Assembly: GCF_900109515.1 (NCBI RefSeq)
Contig: NZ_FOBD01000034.1
Span: forward strand, 1-33,805
Direction: 5' to 3'
DNA length: 33,805 nt
From: Paenibacillus sp. OK003
GTDB lineage: Bacteria > Bacillota > Bacilli > Paenibacillales > Paenibacillaceae
A program made the translations under genes and the position numbers. Under the pieces are notes generated by a model. The model ran no database searches. It was not told where the DNA came from and saw only the letters and a list, made by a program, of their open reading frames with translations. Below are positions 32,594 through 33,805 of this stretch, one piece after another. Position 1 is the first letter of the stretch, and every line of letters begins with the position of its first letter.

Positions 32594-32624
32594 CACAAAA
32601 AAAAGAGACGGCAGAAACCATCTC
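32594..32624 (-). terminator. intrinsic terminator of the tRNA array
   Basis: On the minus strand GAGATGG / CCGTCTC (32624-32618 and 32611-32605, with one G-T pair) around a 6-nt loop, followed by an 8-T run and further T. Confidence 0.85.
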
Positions 32625-32642
32625 CTTTTTTTGTTTCTATAA

Positions 32643-32713
32643 AGCGGGTGATGGGAATCGAACCCACGCTATTAGCTTGGAAGGCTAAAGTTCTACCATT
32701 GAACTACACCCGC
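32643..32713 (-). tRNA. tRNA-Gly (anticodon TCC)
   Basis: Acceptor GCGGGTG/CACCCGC, T-loop GGTTCGATTCC, and anticodon loop CTTCCAA. CCA is not encoded. Last tRNA of the array. Confidence 0.93.
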
Positions 32714-32722
32714 ATGTAAAAA

Positions 32723-32796
32723 TCGGGATGACACGATTTGAACATGCGACCCCCTGGTCCCAAACCAGGTGCTCTACCAAGCTGAGCTACATCCCG
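32723..32796 (-). tRNA. tRNA-Pro (anticodon TGG)
   Basis: Acceptor CGGGATG/CATCCCG, D-loop with AGCTTGGTAGAGC, anticodon loop TTTGGGA. CCA is not encoded. Confidence 0.93.
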
Positions 32797-32803
32797 TTAT
32801 CTA

Positions 32804-32882
32804 TACCGGCGAGAGGACTCGAACCTCCACGGTTTCCCACTCGATTTTGAGTCGAGCGCGTCTGCCATTCCGCCACGCCGGC
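32804..32882 (-). tRNA. tRNA-Leu (anticodon CAA)
   Basis: Acceptor GCCGGCG with a terminal G-T pair, D-arm GGCGGAATGGCAGACGC, anticodon loop CTCAAAA between CTCGA/TCGAG, then a short (~11 nt) variable region. At 79 nt it is short for a leucine tRNA. CCA is not encoded. Confidence 0.9.
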
Positions 32883-32897
32883 ATATAAAGTTATAAA

Positions 32898-32974
32898 TGG
32901 CGCGCCCTGAGAGATTCGAACTCCCGGCCTTTTGATTCGTAGTCAAACGCTCTATCCAGCTGAGCTAAGGGCGC
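32898..32974 (-). tRNA. tRNA-Arg (anticodon ACG)
   Basis: Acceptor GCGCCCT/AGGGCGC, anticodon loop CTACGAA, T-loop AGTTCGAATCT. CCA is encoded (32900-32898). Confidence 0.93.
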
Positions 32975-32981
32975 AAAATAT

Positions 32982-33056
32982 TGGAGCGGAAGACGGGAAT
33001 CGAACCCGCGACCCTCGCCTTGGCAAGGCGATGCTCTACCGCTGAGCCACTTCCGC
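32982..33056 (-). tRNA. tRNA-Gly (anticodon GCC)
   Basis: Acceptor GCGGAAG/CTTCCGC, anticodon loop TTGCCAA, T-loop GGTTCGATTCC. CCA is encoded. Confidence 0.93.
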
Positions 33057-33066
33057 ATATAAGGGA

Positions 33067-33147
33067 TGCGCGTGGAGGGACTTGAACCCCCACGTCAAAG
33101 ACGCTAGATCCTAAGTCTAGTGCGTCTGCCAATTCCGCCACACGCGC
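33067..33147 (-). tRNA. tRNA-Leu (anticodon TAG)
   Basis: Acceptor GCGCGTG/CACGCGC, anticodon loop CTTAGGA between CTAGA/TCTAG, long variable arm CGTCTTTGACG. CCA is not encoded. Confidence 0.93.
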
Positions 33148-33153
33148 ATATAA

Positions 33154-33229
33154 TGGTGAGTCATGAAGGGCTCGAACCTTCGACACCCTGATTAAAAGTC
33201 AGGTGCTCTACCAACTGAGCTAATGACTC
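33154..33229 (-). tRNA. tRNA-Lys (anticodon TTT)
   Basis: Acceptor GAGTCAT/ATGACTC, anticodon loop CTTTTAA, T-loop GGTTCGAGCC. CCA is encoded. Confidence 0.93.
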
Positions 33230-33236
33230 GAAAAAC

Positions 33237-33322
33237 TGGTGGAGGATGATGGATTCGAACCACCGAACCCGTACGGGAGCAGATTTACAGTCTGATGCGT
33301 TTGGCCGCTTCGCTAATCCTCC
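33237..33322 (-). tRNA. tRNA-Tyr (anticodon GTA)
   Basis: Acceptor GGAGGAT/ATCCTCC, anticodon loop CTGTAAA, long variable arm near CTCCCGTACGGG. CCA is encoded. Confidence 0.93.
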
Positions 33323-33331
33323 AGGATTACA

Positions 33332-33407
<76 letters not shown>

Positions 33408-33425
33408 ATATTAAGTTGTGATAAA

Positions 33426-33501
<76 letters not shown>

Positions 33502-33503
33502 AC

Positions 33504-33537
33504 GATAAAGTTTAATCTTGGAACGTTACACTTTATC
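33504..33537. repeat. inverted repeat in the Phe-Asp tRNA spacer
   Basis: GATAAAGT (33504-33511) and ACTTTATC (33530-33537), perfect over 8 bp with an 18-nt loop, just downstream of... the tRNA-Phe 5' end. It could fold in the pre-tRNA spacer as a processing hairpin. Confidence 0.5.
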
Positions 33538-33590
33538 TAGGGCGTTCGGTGCCATATTGCAGATTAAGTGAACAACTTCCTCATGTAAAG

Positions 33591-33615
33591 ATTAAAATGG
33601 CGGAACCGACGGGAT
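33591..33615. repeat. 25-bp duplicate of the tRNA-Asp 3' end
   Basis: This 25-bp stretch matches 33705-33729 in 24 of 25 bases. The second copy covers the last ~18 nt of tRNA-Asp including CCA and part of the T-stem. The rest of a tRNA is absent here; a pair of CGAAG-N2-TATGCTC direct repeats (33638-33651 and 33653-33666) lies between the two copies. Confidence 0.7.
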
Positions 33616-33637
33616 ACTCTCACTTCGTTCGAGACTG

Positions 33638-33666
33638 CGAAGCTTATGCTCTCGAAGTGTATGCTC
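33638..33666. repeat. tandem 14-bp direct repeat with hairpin potential
   Basis: CGAAGCTTATGCTC and CGAAGTGTATGCTC match in 12 of 14 bases with a 15-bp period. Nearby ACTTCG/CGAAGT elements (33622-33658) could pair. This lies in the 210-bp spacer between tRNA-Phe and tRNA-Asp, which has no other gene. Confidence 0.5.
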
Positions 33667-33711
33667 CGACGAACCCAAAAACGGATTCTCATCCCTGAAG
33701 CAAAATTAAGA

Positions 33712-33789
33712 TGGCGGAACCGACGGGATTCGAACCCGCGATCTCCTGCGTGACAGGCAGGCATGTTAGGCCAACTACACCACGGTTCC
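33712..33789 (-). tRNA. tRNA-Asp (anticodon GTC)
   Basis: Acceptor GGAACCG/CGGTTCC, anticodon loop CTGTCAC between CCTGC/GCAGG, T-loop GGTTCGAATCC. CCA is encoded. First tRNA of the array visible here; upstream members or an rRNA operon may lie beyond the right edge. Confidence 0.93.
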
Positions 33790-33805
33790 AGATCACTTTC
33801 TTGAA

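Overview
The window looks like a chromosomal segment of a Paenibacillus-like Firmicute. The clues are strong GGAGG-type ribosome binding sites, sigma-A promoters, a Bacillales-type rRNA leader with a boxA-like antiterminator, a CspD/YdjO cold-shock pair, and tRNA genes of which some encode CCA and some do not. It lies between two stable-RNA loci, both on the minus strand. The left edge holds the first ~20 nt of a 16S rRNA gene with its leader and two tandem promoters. The right edge holds an 11-gene tRNA array, which in transcript order is Asp-Phe-Thr-Tyr-Lys-Leu(UAG)-Gly(GCC)-Arg(ACG)-Leu(CAA)-Pro(UGG)-Gly(UCC), followed by a terminator.

Region 0.7-5.5 kb is an arginine/ornithine catabolic module on the minus strand: a lipoprotein solute-binding protein, an ABC permease (no ATPase gene), ornithine aminotransferase rocD and arginase rocF. 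A divergent GntR/FCD regulator faces it. The decamer TTGTATACAA occurs both upstream of the transporter and inside a near-ideal rocD promoter, so the divergent GntR is the obvious candidate regulator.

Region 5.7-23.5 kb is mixed housekeeping and accessory content: a SAM methyltransferase, a Gly/Tyr-rich small membrane protein, ydjO and csp (cold shock), a small DUF protein, a CPBP membrane protease, a PAP2 phosphatase, an AraC regulator divergent from a second-type pyruvate kinase, a soluble PAS-PAS chemoreceptor, an SRPBCC protein, a WecG/TagA glycosyltransferase with a P-loop kinase and a broken AraC gene, a MOSC protein, DUF1304, DUF4261, a STAS-like protein, a GNAT acetyltransferase with a membrane-anchored partner, and a dCache chemoreceptor.

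Region 23.5-32.5 kb is a myo-inositol catabolic operon on the minus strand, ordered iolD-iolE-iolC-iolA-iolG-iolB, then a LacI-family regulator. Its promoter carries two perfect TTAAGCGCTTAA palindromes and one degenerate copy, one of them over the predicted transcription start. This suggests LacI-type control rather than the DeoR-type IolR of Bacillus subtilis. No inositol transporter, iolI/iolH or iolJ aldolase gene is present here.

I did not find a clear new defence or mobile system. The most notable points are the GntR-roc regulon, a pyruvate kinase with two substituted potassium ligands beside an AraC-type direct repeat, several perfect palindromes in promoters, a structured csp leader, a duplicated tRNA-Asp 3' end, and an AraC pseudogene with a CT-repeat frameshift.
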